Below are positions 46,863-58,245 of a DNA stretch of 64,000 nucleotides, one piece after another. Each line of letters opens with the position of its first letter. Position 1 is the stretch's first letter. The position numbers and the translations under genes are program-made. Origin of the DNA: Phaseolus vulgaris (lineage: Eukaryota; Streptophyta; Magnoliopsida; Fabales; Fabaceae); assembly GCF_000499845.2 (NCBI RefSeq), contig NC_023756.2:41293393-41357392 (forward strand). Reading direction: 5' to 3'. Below the pieces are notes generated by a model that saw only the letters and a program-made list of their open reading frames with translations, made no database searches and was not told the DNA's origin.

Positions 46863-47291
46863 TATAATTTACACGTAAATTTGATGACTTAACACAAAGT
46901 GCATCTGCACAAGGAATCCCCCCCCCCCAAATGAGTTAGATGTCTGGTGTGATGTAGCTGGAACCAAGAATGGGAGGATATATGGTCTTGGAATGGAATC
47001 TACTGTTATTGGAGGTAGGCCTTACTACTATGGCTCATCTTCTTCCTCAAATGGGTGGATACAAAGTCAAGAGCTTGATGAATTTAAAAAAGATATTGAA
47101 GTAGTTAAAAAATAAAGAGATGAGCTTTGAATCAAAATTTTAAATATTGAGCAAATTTTTTAGAAAAACAATGTAATGATTCGACAATGGATGGATATAA
47201 TTAATCGTCAATCCATGGCACCAAGTTTTGAGGAAACTCGAGATGAGGATGAAACACAACCACCCAGTCAAGCACTCAGTCCTTATCAAGG
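46863..47291 (+). pseudogene. CACTA (Ptta/En/Spm-type) transposase-like segment, broken
   Basis: After a TGTTAACAG acceptor-like site and an 11-C run (46918-46928), the frame reads NELDVWCDVAGTKNGRIYGL then GMESTV. This is the block found near the C-terminus of the plant Ptta/En/Spm transposase family. It is followed by a stretch leading to LDEFKKDIEVVKK and a stop at about 47113. Beyond two more stops, IRQWMDIINRQSMAPSF continues the family pattern and ends near a CAAG-GTAATT donor-like site at 47290. Stops make it inactive. Such genes belong to CACTA DNA transposons, in keeping with the CTTGTAGTA terminus at 48271. Confidence 0.75.
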
Positions 47292-47990
47292 TAATTTTGT
47301 TACACTGTTCTATATATGTTTTTAAATTTCAATCTTACTAATAAGTTTTATTTTATATATTTTGACAAGTAGATGATTATTGTTATAGCTCATTTCTACC
47401 ATACTTCCAATGAGCACCTTTTTCATACATCTTTTTTCATTTTTTCATTCCTTTATCCATTGTTGTGTGTTTGTTCCCTACTGATTTGTAACAATCCTTC
47501 AGTTCTAGCTTCCAAGACCGTCCTTGATTTGTTCTCCCCGATAGCCCAGAAGCTTGTAAATAGTTTGATGGATAGAGAGGAACACTCGCACTCCCTAGGT
47601 GTTGCTCTTACTTTTTTCAACAGCCCTAGGAGTTGTAAGTAGGCACATAAAATGTAAATTCAAACAAGATATGAATAGACTAAACTTTCTTATACATATA
47701 ACTCATGGACATTAACAGAAGTTGAAAGTAGATTTCAAACAACTGTGACAATAAAATAACTTCTACTTGGGTTTATGTGATTATGTTATAGTTTGTATCA
47801 CAATTTAGTTCACATTCATAATTCATAATTCATAAAAAAGCCTTTTTGTAAAATTTGAAAAAATAAATCTCACTTCTAACCATATTAGGATTCTGAACAT
47901 AATTGCTTTGAGTTGACGAACTCTATAAATTTATTTTAAAATTAATGAACTTAAATATACAGATAAATATAAAATATGAAAGACAATTGT
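47292..47990. other. Presumed non-coding part of the CACTA element
   Basis: No domain is recognised. The frame 47373-47642 is rich in F, H, S and L and has no clear homologue in memory. The position between the transposase segment and the subterminal repeats suggests intron or 3' sequence of the element. Confidence 0.4.
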
Positions 47991-48271
47991 AAGTAGGTAA
48001 TATTTGGCCACTAAATAAGTTTTTATATATTTTGGTCACTAAATTGGTTTCAATGAAATTGGTCGTTAATTTGGTTTCTATATAATTCGTCACTAAATTA
48101 GTTTCTATATATTTGGTTACTAAATTGGTTTCTAAATTAGAATCTAAACTGATATATAAAATTAGCTACCAATATTTTAGCCACTTAATTAGTCTCTAAT
48201 TAAGTTAGTGATTAATTTTATCATTTTAGAGACCAAAAATTTAATTTCTAAAACCAAGTTTTCTTGTAGTA
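47991..48271. mobile_element. CACTA subterminal repeats and right terminus
   Basis: The word 'cactaaattggtttctat' and close variants occur five or six times in both orientations between 48010 and 48245. The block ends TTTTCTTGTAGTA at 48271, one base from the CACTA-type end CTTGTAGTG. Repeats just inside the terminus are typical of CACTA transposons. The left terminus of this element was not located. Confidence 0.65.
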
Positions 48272-48768
48272 TTATTAAAGGTTACAGTTAGTTGTAGTTG
48301 TGTGCATAAGAAATAAGTTTTATTAATTTTCTCTCCTTTATGAATCTCGTCACTCAATTTCCTAAATTGACACTAAAGTGACAAAATATACATGTGTTTG
48401 AATGAAGAAGAAATCATATTAATTTTCTTTTTTCTTAAAGGAATAACGCTTAAATGTAAATATTGATCTCTGAAATGACATTTCATGTGCTTTAAATTGT
48501 GTTTTTTTTTAAAATGAACTGCATTTTTTTATAACATTTATATTATGTATATTATGTGATCATGACTGATGAATTGGAAATACAAAAAAAATACATGTTG
48601 TATGAAATTGGTTGAGAAATAGATTGAGGATAATCCAACTTTGGTGTGGTTGTAGTGGTGAGTATAGGTACTCATTATTAAAATGAGATTTTTGACTCCT
48701 TTAGTTTAAATCAATTATATCAGAGTCTGAGAAGTTAAATAAAATGTTTGCATCAGACTTTGAATAGG
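48272..48768. other. AT-rich intergenic DNA
   Basis: No gene or element end was recognised between the CACTA terminus and the copia element. Confidence 0.45.
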
Positions 48769-49099
48769 TGTTATAATAAAATAGAACATAGATGATCAAA
48801 AGAGAAAAAAGAAGGCAAAGGATATGAGAAAGAATATTTCTTATATTCTTCTTTTTCTTACTTAAATCAAAGCAAAGAGTCTGAATATATATATGCAGTA
48901 CACTCATTCTAGGTAACTAAGAGACTGAATATAAAATAAAGAGTCAATAAAGACTATAATAAGAAAAGACAAAATAAAAGTTAGACATATCTAAAAAGAT
49001 AAACAACTAAGAATTAGAAAAGACAAAATTAATATTAATTTCCTTCTAGAAGTCTTGTATCCATATCATTTGTTAGCCCCCAACAAGCTAGGAAGCAAA

Positions 49100-50035
49100 T
49101 ATTAATGAGACCTGGTTTGAAACAAATACTCTTGAAAGATTAAGGACTTAAGACTTTGATATAAATGTCAGTCAGTTGCTCTGTGGTAGAAATGGGAAGC
49201 AAATATATGAGACCTTCTTTAATTTTTTTTCCTAACAATGTGACAATCTATTTCTATGTGTTTCGTATGCTCATGAAACACTGGATTTGCTGCAATGTAT
49301 CTTGATGAGTCATTGTTACAATATAAAAGAGATGGTTGCTCAAAAGGAACTTTTAAATCTTGAAGAAGATAAGTTAGCCATTGAATTTCACATGTAACAA
49401 AGGTCATTAATTTGTATTTAGCTTCACAACTCTTTGATATTTTTCATTGCTTATTTGATTTCCAGGATATGAAGGAATTCCCAAGATACACACTAAAACT
49501 AGTCACTGATTGACTACAGGTATCCCAATCACTATCACAAAAGGCTTTTAAATGAGTATAAGTGTTGAAAGAGAAAAATAAACCAAGACTCAGAGCTCCT
49601 TTAATATATATGAGAATTCTAATTGTTGCATTATAGTGAGCAAGTGCAGACTTAGCAAGAAATTGAGAAAGTAGTTTAACAAAAAAAGGTTATGTCAGGT
49701 CGGGTATTAGTGAGATACATAAGTCTTCCAATCAATCTTCTATGGGCTTGAACATCTATGAAAGGAACACTTCTAGTAGAAGATAATTTTGCATGATTAT
49801 CAATTGGAGTAACTGCAAGTTTGCAAGTTAAAAGACCTACATCTGTTAAAAATTCCAGTGCATATTTCCTTTGATTAATCATTATCCCTTTCTTACTTCT
49901 TGCTATTTCAAGACCAAGAAAATATCTTAAATCCCCAAGATTCTTAATCTTAAATGTTTGATTCAAGGATTGTTTAATTCGGTCAATCTCCTCTTTATCA
50001 TTTCCTGTCAATATTATATCATCCACATACACAAA
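49100..50035 (-). pseudogene. Copia reverse transcriptase and RNase H, broken
   Basis: It opens at the catalytic motif (VYVDDIILTGNDKEEIDRIK, 50035-49970), continues through LGDLRYFLGLEIARSKKGI and YALEFLTDVGLL, and reaches RLIGRLMYLTNTRPDITF. The frame is then broken. The RNase H part at 49407-49219 reads QWLTYLLQDLKVPFEQPSLL and NPVFHEHTKHIEIDCHIVR. The family ending EQLTDIYIKVLSP is seen at about 49175-49137. The N-terminal half of RT is gone. Confidence 0.85.
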
Positions 50036-50040
50036 GAAAT

Positions 50041-51680
50041 TATTCTCTATAAATAAATCTTAAATTAGTCAATTTATCAACACACGCATTCCCTTAACCC
50101 TAAACCTGATTTTCTCACAATAATTAAGACAAGTATTTCATCGATTACAAAACATCCACAAAACATTAGTCATAACAGTAAAAGCAACACAAACCAAGGC
50201 AGAATCACAATCAAGCCATACATTAGTAAGTCCCATCTTTTGAGCTTCCTCCATAGCATTTATAACTCCATAAAACTCAGTAACCATAGCAGTATGAATA
50301 TCAAGAAACACATAGAACCACCAATAAACTCCCTCATACTCCCACGAATAATACCTCCACAAGTAGCAAGACCAAGATATCCCCTAGCAGTCCCATCAAT
50401 GTTAATTTTAACCTTGCTCGGTGAAGGGAACTCCCATTTAACAGGAAAAGGAAGAAGAACCTTACCAGTACGAGTATTAATACCAAAAAACTTAATGACG
50501 TTTAAATCCAACATATCATTCTTCATTGAAGCTTTACACAAATTTCCCACGAGACAAGTTAAATCTTTAATTACCAAAATAGTCTTAAAAACATCAATCT
50601 TATCCTGAAATCTAGCCTAATTCCTCATATGCCATATCATCCAAATAGAAAAAGTTATCACAGCAAACATAAGCTATTTAACCAAAGGATTCATCACTCT
50701 TAATAAAAGAAAGAAAATCTTCCTTATTAAAGAAATGAGAAGTAAAAAAAAAATTCTAAACCCAACTCCAAACATGCAAAGCATTATAACACTCAAAAAA
50801 TAAATGTTAAATAGATTCCTCGTACTTTTCACAAAGCATACACATAGAACATATATTCAAACCTTTATGTTAAATATGTTGATATGTAGGAAGCTATCCA
50901 TGAAAAACTTTCCAAAGTACTAGAGTTTTGGAAGGCGGAATATATTAAAACTAAATGAGTTTACCCCAACCATATGGAACTCCTGGTTCTAAGAAAAAAA
51001 GTCTTAACCGATTAAGAGTGACACAATCAAACTCATCTAGAATCCAATTAGGAATATCCTGTTCCTCCGTAACCCTAATATGATTAAATAAAAGAGGCAT
51101 TTGTTGTAAAGACAAGGGAATATTTCAATCACAACCAGTCCAAAACTGAGAGACTTATCCGAAATGCTAACATCATCATATAACCCTACAATATTTTCTA
51201 TAAAGTAGTATAACACCATTTATCATTCCAGAAATTAATAAAAGTACCTGTACCAATAGTCCAAGAAGTATGGTCAAGAATAATGTCATAAAGCTGCTTA
51301 ATTCCAAGCAAAATAGATGTGGATCTATATACCATTCTAAGCTTGTATTTTGATTTTAGAACTTTGGCTTTCAAGAGAAAAGACCAAGGCTTGTTGCTAT
51401 AAGCAAAATTTCAAGCAAGCTTAAAAAGATACGCGTTATTTTCATGATGAAGGATAATAATCTCCAAGCCTCCATTCTCAAAAGAAGAACAAATCTTAGA
51501 CCAATTAACTGTAGTTATACCTTTTTTCATAATATCACTAGTCTAAATAAAATTTCTACATCCGTGCTCAACTTGCTTAAGAAATGAAACAGAACATTTA
51601 TACATATTAAAGCTATACGCTAGAGATCCATTAATCACTGTATTAACCAACTGAATCTGACCCATCATGCTAATGCACTA
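50041..51680 (-). mobile_element. LINE fragment lodged in the copia element
   Basis: The minus strand begins with LINE reverse-transcriptase text in its thumb/C-terminal part: MMGQIQLVNTVINGSLAYSF at about 51668-51610, then KGITTVNWSKICSSFENGGL near 51525-51465. WTIGTGTFINFWNDKWC follows near 51265-51215. An RNase H-like domain ends it (WEFPSPSKVKINIDGTARGY, 50440-50380, then CGGIIRGSMREF; later NVWLDCDSALVC, 50232-50197, and KIRFRV near 50117). It runs to about 50041, where copia RT resumes. It is the same kind of LINE as at 22230-26215. Stops show it is dead. Confidence 0.85.
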
Positions 51681-52246
51681 TTCCTTTGTTAACAAATAAA
51701 TTAATAATGAAAAATTCAGTCTCATTATCACTTCTTATTATTTTTATTGTTGTATCAAATTGTGTTTGAACAAAACCAACAAATTTTTCCAAAGTCTTGA
51801 CAACTTCAGATTTTTGTTTTAAAAGAAAAATTCATGTGTATCTCAAATAGTCATCAACTATGGTCAAGAAATATGTATGACTGTGAATTGATGGTATTAA
51901 GTATGGTCCCCATACATCTACATGAATCAAATCAAAACATTTTTTAGACTTAGATGTACTAATAGGAAATGAATGTTTTTTTTTTTTGTTTTGCAAAATG
52001 GCAAACATCACAAACAATAAATTTTTAATATTTAACAAAAGGAAATTTAGTCATGATAACATCAATACATTTCTTAGAAACATGTCCTAATCGAAAATGC
52101 CAAAGAGTTTCTAGATCACTAGCACTGAAATTAACAGTAATGATGGTATGTGCATATTTGATGGGGTTGATTTGAAGTTTTTGATAGGATAGGATCTTGA
52201 GTATATAAAGTCTATCTTCCATCTTAGATGAACCAATTATCTGCAA
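51681..52246 (-). pseudogene. Copia GAG-pre-integrase and integrase, broken
   Basis: ASDLETLWHFRLGHVSKKCI (about 52128-52070) is the HxxxH side of the zinc-binding site. CDVCHFAKQKKKHSFPISTS (about 52010-51955) supplies its cysteines. DLIHVDVWGPYLIPSIHSHT then YFLTIVDDYLRYT gives the core with its first catalytic Asp. After a frameshift the text runs on to IRSDNETEFF (about 51735-51710). It ends near FVNKGI at the LINE junction, before the final catalytic Glu region is complete. Confidence 0.85.
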
Positions 52247-52460
52247 ATTTGTTCTTTTCTTTGCAAATTTGTTCTTTCGTATCTTCGTGCACTTTTTTTT
52301 CCTCTCTTTTTTATTCTCCCTAGGTGTGTTTTCGTGTCAATATTATGCGAGTACACAATATTTTGTGTAATTTTTTGTTTTTTTATCTATTCTCTTTGAT
52401 TCTCTTTGAACTTTTACTGAGTTTTTTTACATATAGAAAATCTAGAGCGAGAGAGAAAAC

Positions 52461-53100
52461 ATGAAGATCACACAGCGTTGTTGGTGCTTAGATGCACAGG
52501 TGAAGGTTATGATCTCATAATTCTCGCGAACGTGTCTGACAATGAAGATCACTTCGGCTACTTTCAACACCACATCGTCAAGGAGTTCATCATCTTTGTC
52601 GATCATACCGTCGCCAACCGCACCTCTCAAGGTCAACGTCTGTACAACACGAATGTTCTTTTCCCTTAAATTTTGTTTCTTAAAGTTTCTTTCTTTTACC
52701 CTCTTTTGCTCCCTTTGATAATAATAGAAATCGTAATTTTTTGTATAGAATATAAACGTGTTCTTTGTTCTGCGGGGATTTATTTTATTTCCTGAAGGGT
52801 TCGATTTTTATTTTTTTCGAATTGTGAATGATTGAAAACATGTTTTTTTTCAGAGTATAAGGTGTACACCTACAACAAAAATAGTCTTTGTGCGTTGGAA
52901 TTTATGGATGAGACATGATAATTATGATAATTACGTTGAGGATCTTATAATTGTTTGTTTTCTATTTATTTAATTTGTGGGTATTCTCCACTATCAGAAT
53001 GCATGTGATGAGTCATGGAGAGCTCTAGAGGAAGACTCTAACCAAAATAGAGAAGGAAGAATTGCTCTTCCTTTTTCTCCCTACAAAGATTGCTAACCAA
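52461..53100 (+). other. Exon-like stretches of an unrecognised gene
   Basis: An ATG at 52461 follows a purine-rich leader. Coding-like composition runs to the shared block, where a TTTTTTTCAG acceptor-like site at about 52845-52852 precedes a frame reading EYKVYTYNKNSLCALEFMDE. A further frame at about 52990-53085 reads LHYQNACDESWRALEEDSNQ and on. The pieces look like successive exons of a decayed plant gene, but I do not recognise the family. Frames do not join cleanly. Confidence 0.35.
52601..52815. repeat. Block shared with 43938-44170, copy 2
   Basis: This is the second copy of the near-identical block. Similarity starts at 'accgtcgccaaccgcacctc' and ends at 'cctgaagggttcgattttt'. The sequences to the left of the block differ completely between the two sites. 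Confidence 0.8.
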
Positions 53101-55017
53101 TTCACTATGTTTTTTATGTTGATGAAAGTGGTAAAGTGGTGGTAGCACTTCTCATCACTCAACAGAGCAAGTGTAAACAAATTTTTTTATAAGAGTAATT
53201 TTAACATATATTATGTATTTATATTTATTATATGTATAATTATTATGACACATAAATTTAAATAATTATTTTTATTATAATATTAAATAATAATCATTTA
53301 AATAATTTTATCATATTAATTATAATTTAAAAATCTTGTATAAGTTTTTATAACATAAAAATAGTCATATAAATAAAATATAACATTTTATAATTTATTT
53401 TAAATATATTTATTTTAGTGATTTTCATAAATTATAAAATAGTAAATTATAAGTCAACTTTTAAAAAATATATGTAATTTTAATAAAAAAAATTGTCATT
53501 TAAACATAATTTTATACTATCATATTTTTTATTATATCATCTTAATTTATCATATAATTCTCATCAAATGAATCATAAAATCATAAGAAAAATATAAAAG
53601 CTAAAAGCACTAAAAAAATGTGTTTAATCGGTAAAAAATCGAAAAAGCTTAGGACAAAAAATATTAAACTCTTTTTTTCACTTTTAATTATAAAAGTGTC
53701 ATTTTTTTGTTATATTTTGTTATTTGAGTTTAATTATCAGGCATTAGCTATGTTAAAAAATTACACTATCAACCAATTAAAAATTACCATTGGCATGTAT
53801 TGTAAGCTGGATATACTATATAAACATATTTTATATTGTGAATAAGTAAATTATTTTTCTCTTTTCATTTTGGATGGTATAAAATAGTAAATCAACCACA
53901 TATTGTTTGTTGTTTTTATTTTTATGCTTTTTATACAAATTTTGTAAATAAGAAACAAAGTAAAAAAAAATGAAATTTTATAATTAAGTAATGAAAAAAA
54001 AAATAATGTTTTCTTAAACCAAATCTTCTCATATCTTTCAAGATTTAAAGCACAGAGATGTTTATAACCAAGTATCTATTTTCCCAAAATGTGAAAGGTA
54101 ACAATGAAGTATGACTAAGGCAAAGAGAAAGGGCCCATGTGTGGTTGGGCAAAGCTAATTGATTTCGTCATTAAAACTTTTTATTCAATGATTTTTTTTT
54201 TAATCAACAAAATAATATATAAATAATAGAGTATTTGAAGTGTTTTAACTCATATACAAAATATAGTACAATAACAATAAAAGAAAAAAAAATACATATG
54301 CATAAGGCCTAGCACTCCTATTAAAGTGTATTCAATATAATACAATTTTCAAAAAATAACTTGTCACTGCACAAAATCAAATGCTCTGTTATTAGATAAC
54401 ACTTAGATTGTTCTACAATTGTGTAAGCACATTGAAGTTTTTATATCCAAAATTCTAGTCAAAATATTGATTCTTATTTGGTTCAACTCTTGATGGATAG
54501 TGCTAGTGTTTTTCAGGATAGATTGTGTTTTATGTTCTCTGCACTTAACATTATTTCAGTATAACTATTATACTAAAATCACACTACTTATTCCCTACAA
54601 GAAGTAGGATTACTATGTGCATAATTTCAAACCAGATTGAGATTAAAAACATATAGTATATACAACTGCTAAAATGGTGTTCTTTTACACCTAGTTAAAA
54701 TCATATCTCTCAGAATTTTACAAAACTAGATTTCTTTCATTATCACTATGTATGTGTCCCTTTATTTTTATGTGGTAGTAACATGTTATTGAGGAAATAC
54801 ATCAATCTAAATAAGACAATTTTATTCTTTCTTTTAAGTTGGTAATCATGTGCAGGCAGTTTTTAATTGTACATTTGTTATTCTCATTTATACAACATTG
54901 TTGTTATGATTCCAAATTTTATTTTATTTTTTTAATACTAAACTAATTAAAGTGCATAACTACACTATTTGGTAATATATTTCTAATATTTATCATGTTG
55001 TCACAAAGATTCCATAC
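53101..55017. other. Very AT-rich intergenic DNA
   Basis: The section 53190-53600 is almost pure A/T. No gene, RNA or element terminus was recognised. Confidence 0.5.
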
Positions 55018-55726
55018 CATTATAGCTATTTTTTTACGACAGATATATATCTGTTAGTAATTATTGACAAATATTATCGATGAATATGAAAACTAAAAAT
55101 ATTTTAACACGAATCAATATATTTGATGAAAACAAATTTAATGATAAAACTCGTGCTAATCAATATTCTTCAATAATATTCTTGGATAAAAGAGTGCCAA
55201 TAATTTTCGTCAACAAAATATCTATTAATAAAATCCACAATATTATTAATAATAATTATTATAAAAATATGTTAATATTAACGACATTAATAACAATTAT
55301 AATAATAATAATATTAGTAAAAATAATATTATTAATCCTAATAATAATTTATTATTAATATTAATAATAAAAATAATGTCATAACTAAATTTTCTTGGTA
55401 ATGATTATTGTTTTTCTTATGCAGTAAGAATCCTGATTCGATTTTTTCCTGTAATAAAAATAATATTATTAACTTTAATAATAATATAATTTTTTTTATA
55501 ATAATAATAATTTTAAAAATAGTAACAATAATAAATAAAAATATTATTAATTATCAACGGATTTAATAGGGTTTTTTTCAGTTAGTAATTACTAAAGGAT
55601 CAAATTTGGTAAATTTATATCTGAGCATATTATGGACTAATTTTTAAACATCATAATTTTGTAACGCAATTTACGTGTTATTAACGAATTTTGGCCTTTG
55701 CTAGAACCAATTTTTCTTTTGTAGTG
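55018..55726. mobile_element. Probable non-autonomous CACTA-type element
   Basis: The right end CAATTTTTCTTTTGTAGTG matches a CACTA-type terminus. The left end CATTATAGCTATTTTTTTAC looks like a decayed partner, followed by 'gacagatatatatctgttag', a small palindrome. Much of the middle (55230-55545) is made of TAATAAT runs. No coding is present and no target duplication was confirmed. Confidence 0.45.
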
Positions 55727-56538
55727 TTTATGTTTCCATTGAGAAAAGCAACATATCTTGGGTTGTTGTTCTTTGTCTTCCTCTCTTCCTACTCTGCAAA
55801 TTTTCTCATTTATCTCGATTTGTGGGTTCATGTGGAGTTGTTAGGGATTCTGATTCTTGATCTCAATTTTTTGTCTTGTTGTTAACCTCAATGACTGTTC
55901 CCAGCGTTGTTAATCAGAACTCTTCTGAAACAGGTTTCGGTCCATGATGTGATAAATTTTGAAATTGCAGAAAGATAAAATGGAGTTTACTTCAACGATG
56001 TGCTGCATCTTTGTCCTTTTTTTCTCCAATGATGTGATAATATTTGACTAACTCATTTTGCGTCTCTCTTTGGTGACTTTCTCCATCACTATTTCTTTGG
56101 TTCCTTCATGATTTACATGTAGTTTTGTGTTTGTTCCAGTTTCTCCTCCAATTCTACGTTTTTCACTTTGTCTGTTTCGGCGTTGCATTGGATAACAGCA
56201 ACAAAAACAAGTATAATGCATATTAGAGGATGGGCTTTTCATGGAATTATTATGCAAATGAGACCTTTCACATGTGTTCTCGTGTTTCCTTCACCACCAA
56301 TACTTTGTGTATTGCTCAAAACATTAGATTCCCATTTCTCAAAAATTTGTGATGCAGAGTGAAACTCAAACACATAAAATCAAAAGGTTTATGCGTCTCT
56401 ATCCAGAAACAACACATCAAATTTTGTCCTAATGTGGACACCACGTTATCTGCGCAGCACCCATCGTATATGACTAAAAGACAACTATGTTCATACATCT
56501 TGTTTGCTGGTGTGATCAAACTTTTGTAATATTATGAG
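55727..56538. other. Intergenic DNA, no gene supported
   Basis: Base composition is less AT-biased than the neighbours and short frames occur on both strands (55691-55885, 56048-56257, 56316-56519). None has a domain or a convincing exon structure. Confidence 0.45.
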
Positions 56539-56784
56539 ATGTAATAAGCCTAACTCAACTCCATAAAACCGACTTATGAGGTTGAGGTTTGCATCCACTT
56601 ATATACAATGAATTGTTCTTATCTCTAGTCGATGTGGGATCTCCAACACACCTCTTACACCGAGAGTGACAGTTCATGCGTGGGATAACACATTATGGGT
56701 GGTCCGATAACGGATAGCACGATAGGTCCAACACAAACAAACACAAACAATCGCTAGGATAAATTGAAATGACTCTAATACCAT
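56539..56784 (-). mobile_element. TRIM element, 3' LTR and internal domain
   Basis: On the minus strand the primer site region TGGTATTAGAG (56784-56774) is followed by the internal domain ('gttatcggaccacccataat' at about 56711-56692), then the LTR. The LTR starts TGTTGGAGATCCCACATCGA at 56648 and ends about 56539 with 'gagttaggcttattacatc'. The 5' LTR is missing. It is the best-preserved TRIM LTR in the window. Confidence 0.8.
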
Positions 56785-57959
56785 TTTACCAGAAATTTTA
56801 TGTTAATTATTAAGTGTTTATGTTAACTTAAATTTATCCATATATGTTAAACTTGATGTTTATTCAGCGTGATCCTCGTCTGATGCTAAATTTGGTGTTG
56901 GGGTAATATAACTGGTTTTGGTATATTTATTTATGATACAGTAATAATTTTATGATGATAATAATATCAATTTAGATCTATACAATTATAATTACATATT
57001 TATTATATTTAAAAAGATGTTATTCATTTTTAAATATGTTATATTACGTAGTGTATCGTTATATCAGTTATATAAATTATATATGGTATCTGATACACAT
57101 ATCACATTTATGCATTAATTATATGAGTTCCTATATATGTTAGTTTTATTTTATTTTATTTAGTTAGGTTAGGCTCCTTTGTACTATGACTTGGTATCTG
57201 TATTTGTTATTTCACACTTCATGTAACCATTTTACATTTATTTTGCTAATTAAAAAAAATCATCTTGTAGTATTATCTATCAATAATGCTGATGTTCATC
57301 AGAACCTTTTATCTGATTTCTTACATATACACAAGTTTTATGGTTCAATCACTACAAAGAAAAAAATTTCGCTTCAATATTTAGATATATATCCTGTTTG
57401 ATTAAATATAATATTTTTTATATCCATTTTAACTATAACCAATGTATAATATTTATTATTTTTTACAAAAAAAAATCATCATAATATTTATACGTGACAC
57501 AAATTATAAGCTGGTGTTATTTTGCGGATCATAGTTGCATGTGGTGAAATTTGATGAGTCTTTAAACCTTCCAAATGCAGGTCACATCAGAATAAAATAT
57601 AATTTTTTTAACCATGTACACCTAAAATGTTTAATTTCCATTTTTTATTAAGGTTTGAAACTTTGGAAAACTTGATAATAAAAATTGTGTAGTGTAACAA
57701 CATATAGCTACCCAAATCTGTGCATTATAATTTCAAACAAAGGCAAGATATTAAGTTGGGGTACCCATGCAATCTTGATATTGTATTTGTGATATAATGG
57801 TAAAATGTTTGGAATATTAAGTTTGAACTGTGCACAAGTTCAATAGTTTTGTAAACTAAATATGCGTTTTACAACGCATAATTTTGATTAATTATTTTAT
57901 ACAACAATTTTTCCATTCATTTTATATTTTTTTAATTTCTCCATGTCTTACCTCTTTTT
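56785..57959. other. AT-rich intergenic DNA
   Basis: No gene or element end was recognised. The open frame at 57186-57401 has no domain. Confidence 0.5.
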
Positions 57960-58245
57960 TACTAATAAAAATTAATTTTAGAAAAAAAAAAATAGTTACT
58001 ATAGTGACTAAATTAGAGACCATTTTAAAAATTAAATAAATTTTTGATTTTTAAATTAGTTTTTATTATTGTTAAATAATTTCCAAATTGATTGTTAATT
58101 AGATACCAATTTAGAAACTATTTAATAATAATAAAAATTAATTTAGAAATCAATTTTTTTAAAAAAATTATTTATAATTTAGTTACTATTGTAACTAATT
58201 ATTCGTTTTTAAAAATTAATTTTTATTTGATGATTTTTTTTAGTA
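57960..58245. mobile_element. Decayed CACTA-type MITE
   Basis: TACTAATAAAAATTAATTTT at the left and TGATGATTTTTTTTAGTA at the right are weak inverted ends flanked by TTT on both sides. The interior ('gttactatagtgactaaatt', 'agagaccattttaaaaatta') is clearly the same family as 58948-59270. Confidence 0.6.

Larger units (their letters stand above)
48769..52260 (-). mobile_element. Ty1/copia retrotransposon relic interrupted by a LINE
   Basis: The minus strand gives GAG-pre-integrase and integrase pieces (52246-51680), then LINE sequence, then reverse transcriptase (50032-49676) and RNase H (49407-49100). These are in the integrase-before-RT order of Ty1/copia. At the 3' side a purine tract GGGGGCTAACA (about 49071-49081) is followed by a candidate 3' LTR starting TGATATGG (49068) and perhaps ending TATAACA (48769). 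No matching 5' LTR or gag is present beyond 52260. The second half of integrase and the first half of RT are missing across the LINE insertion. Confidence 0.8.

Noticed and set aside
55080..55358. Plus-strand open frame of 92 codons rich in Ile/Asn
   Set aside because: It lies in TAATAAT-rich DNA inside a non-coding CACTA-type element; the composition follows from the base content.
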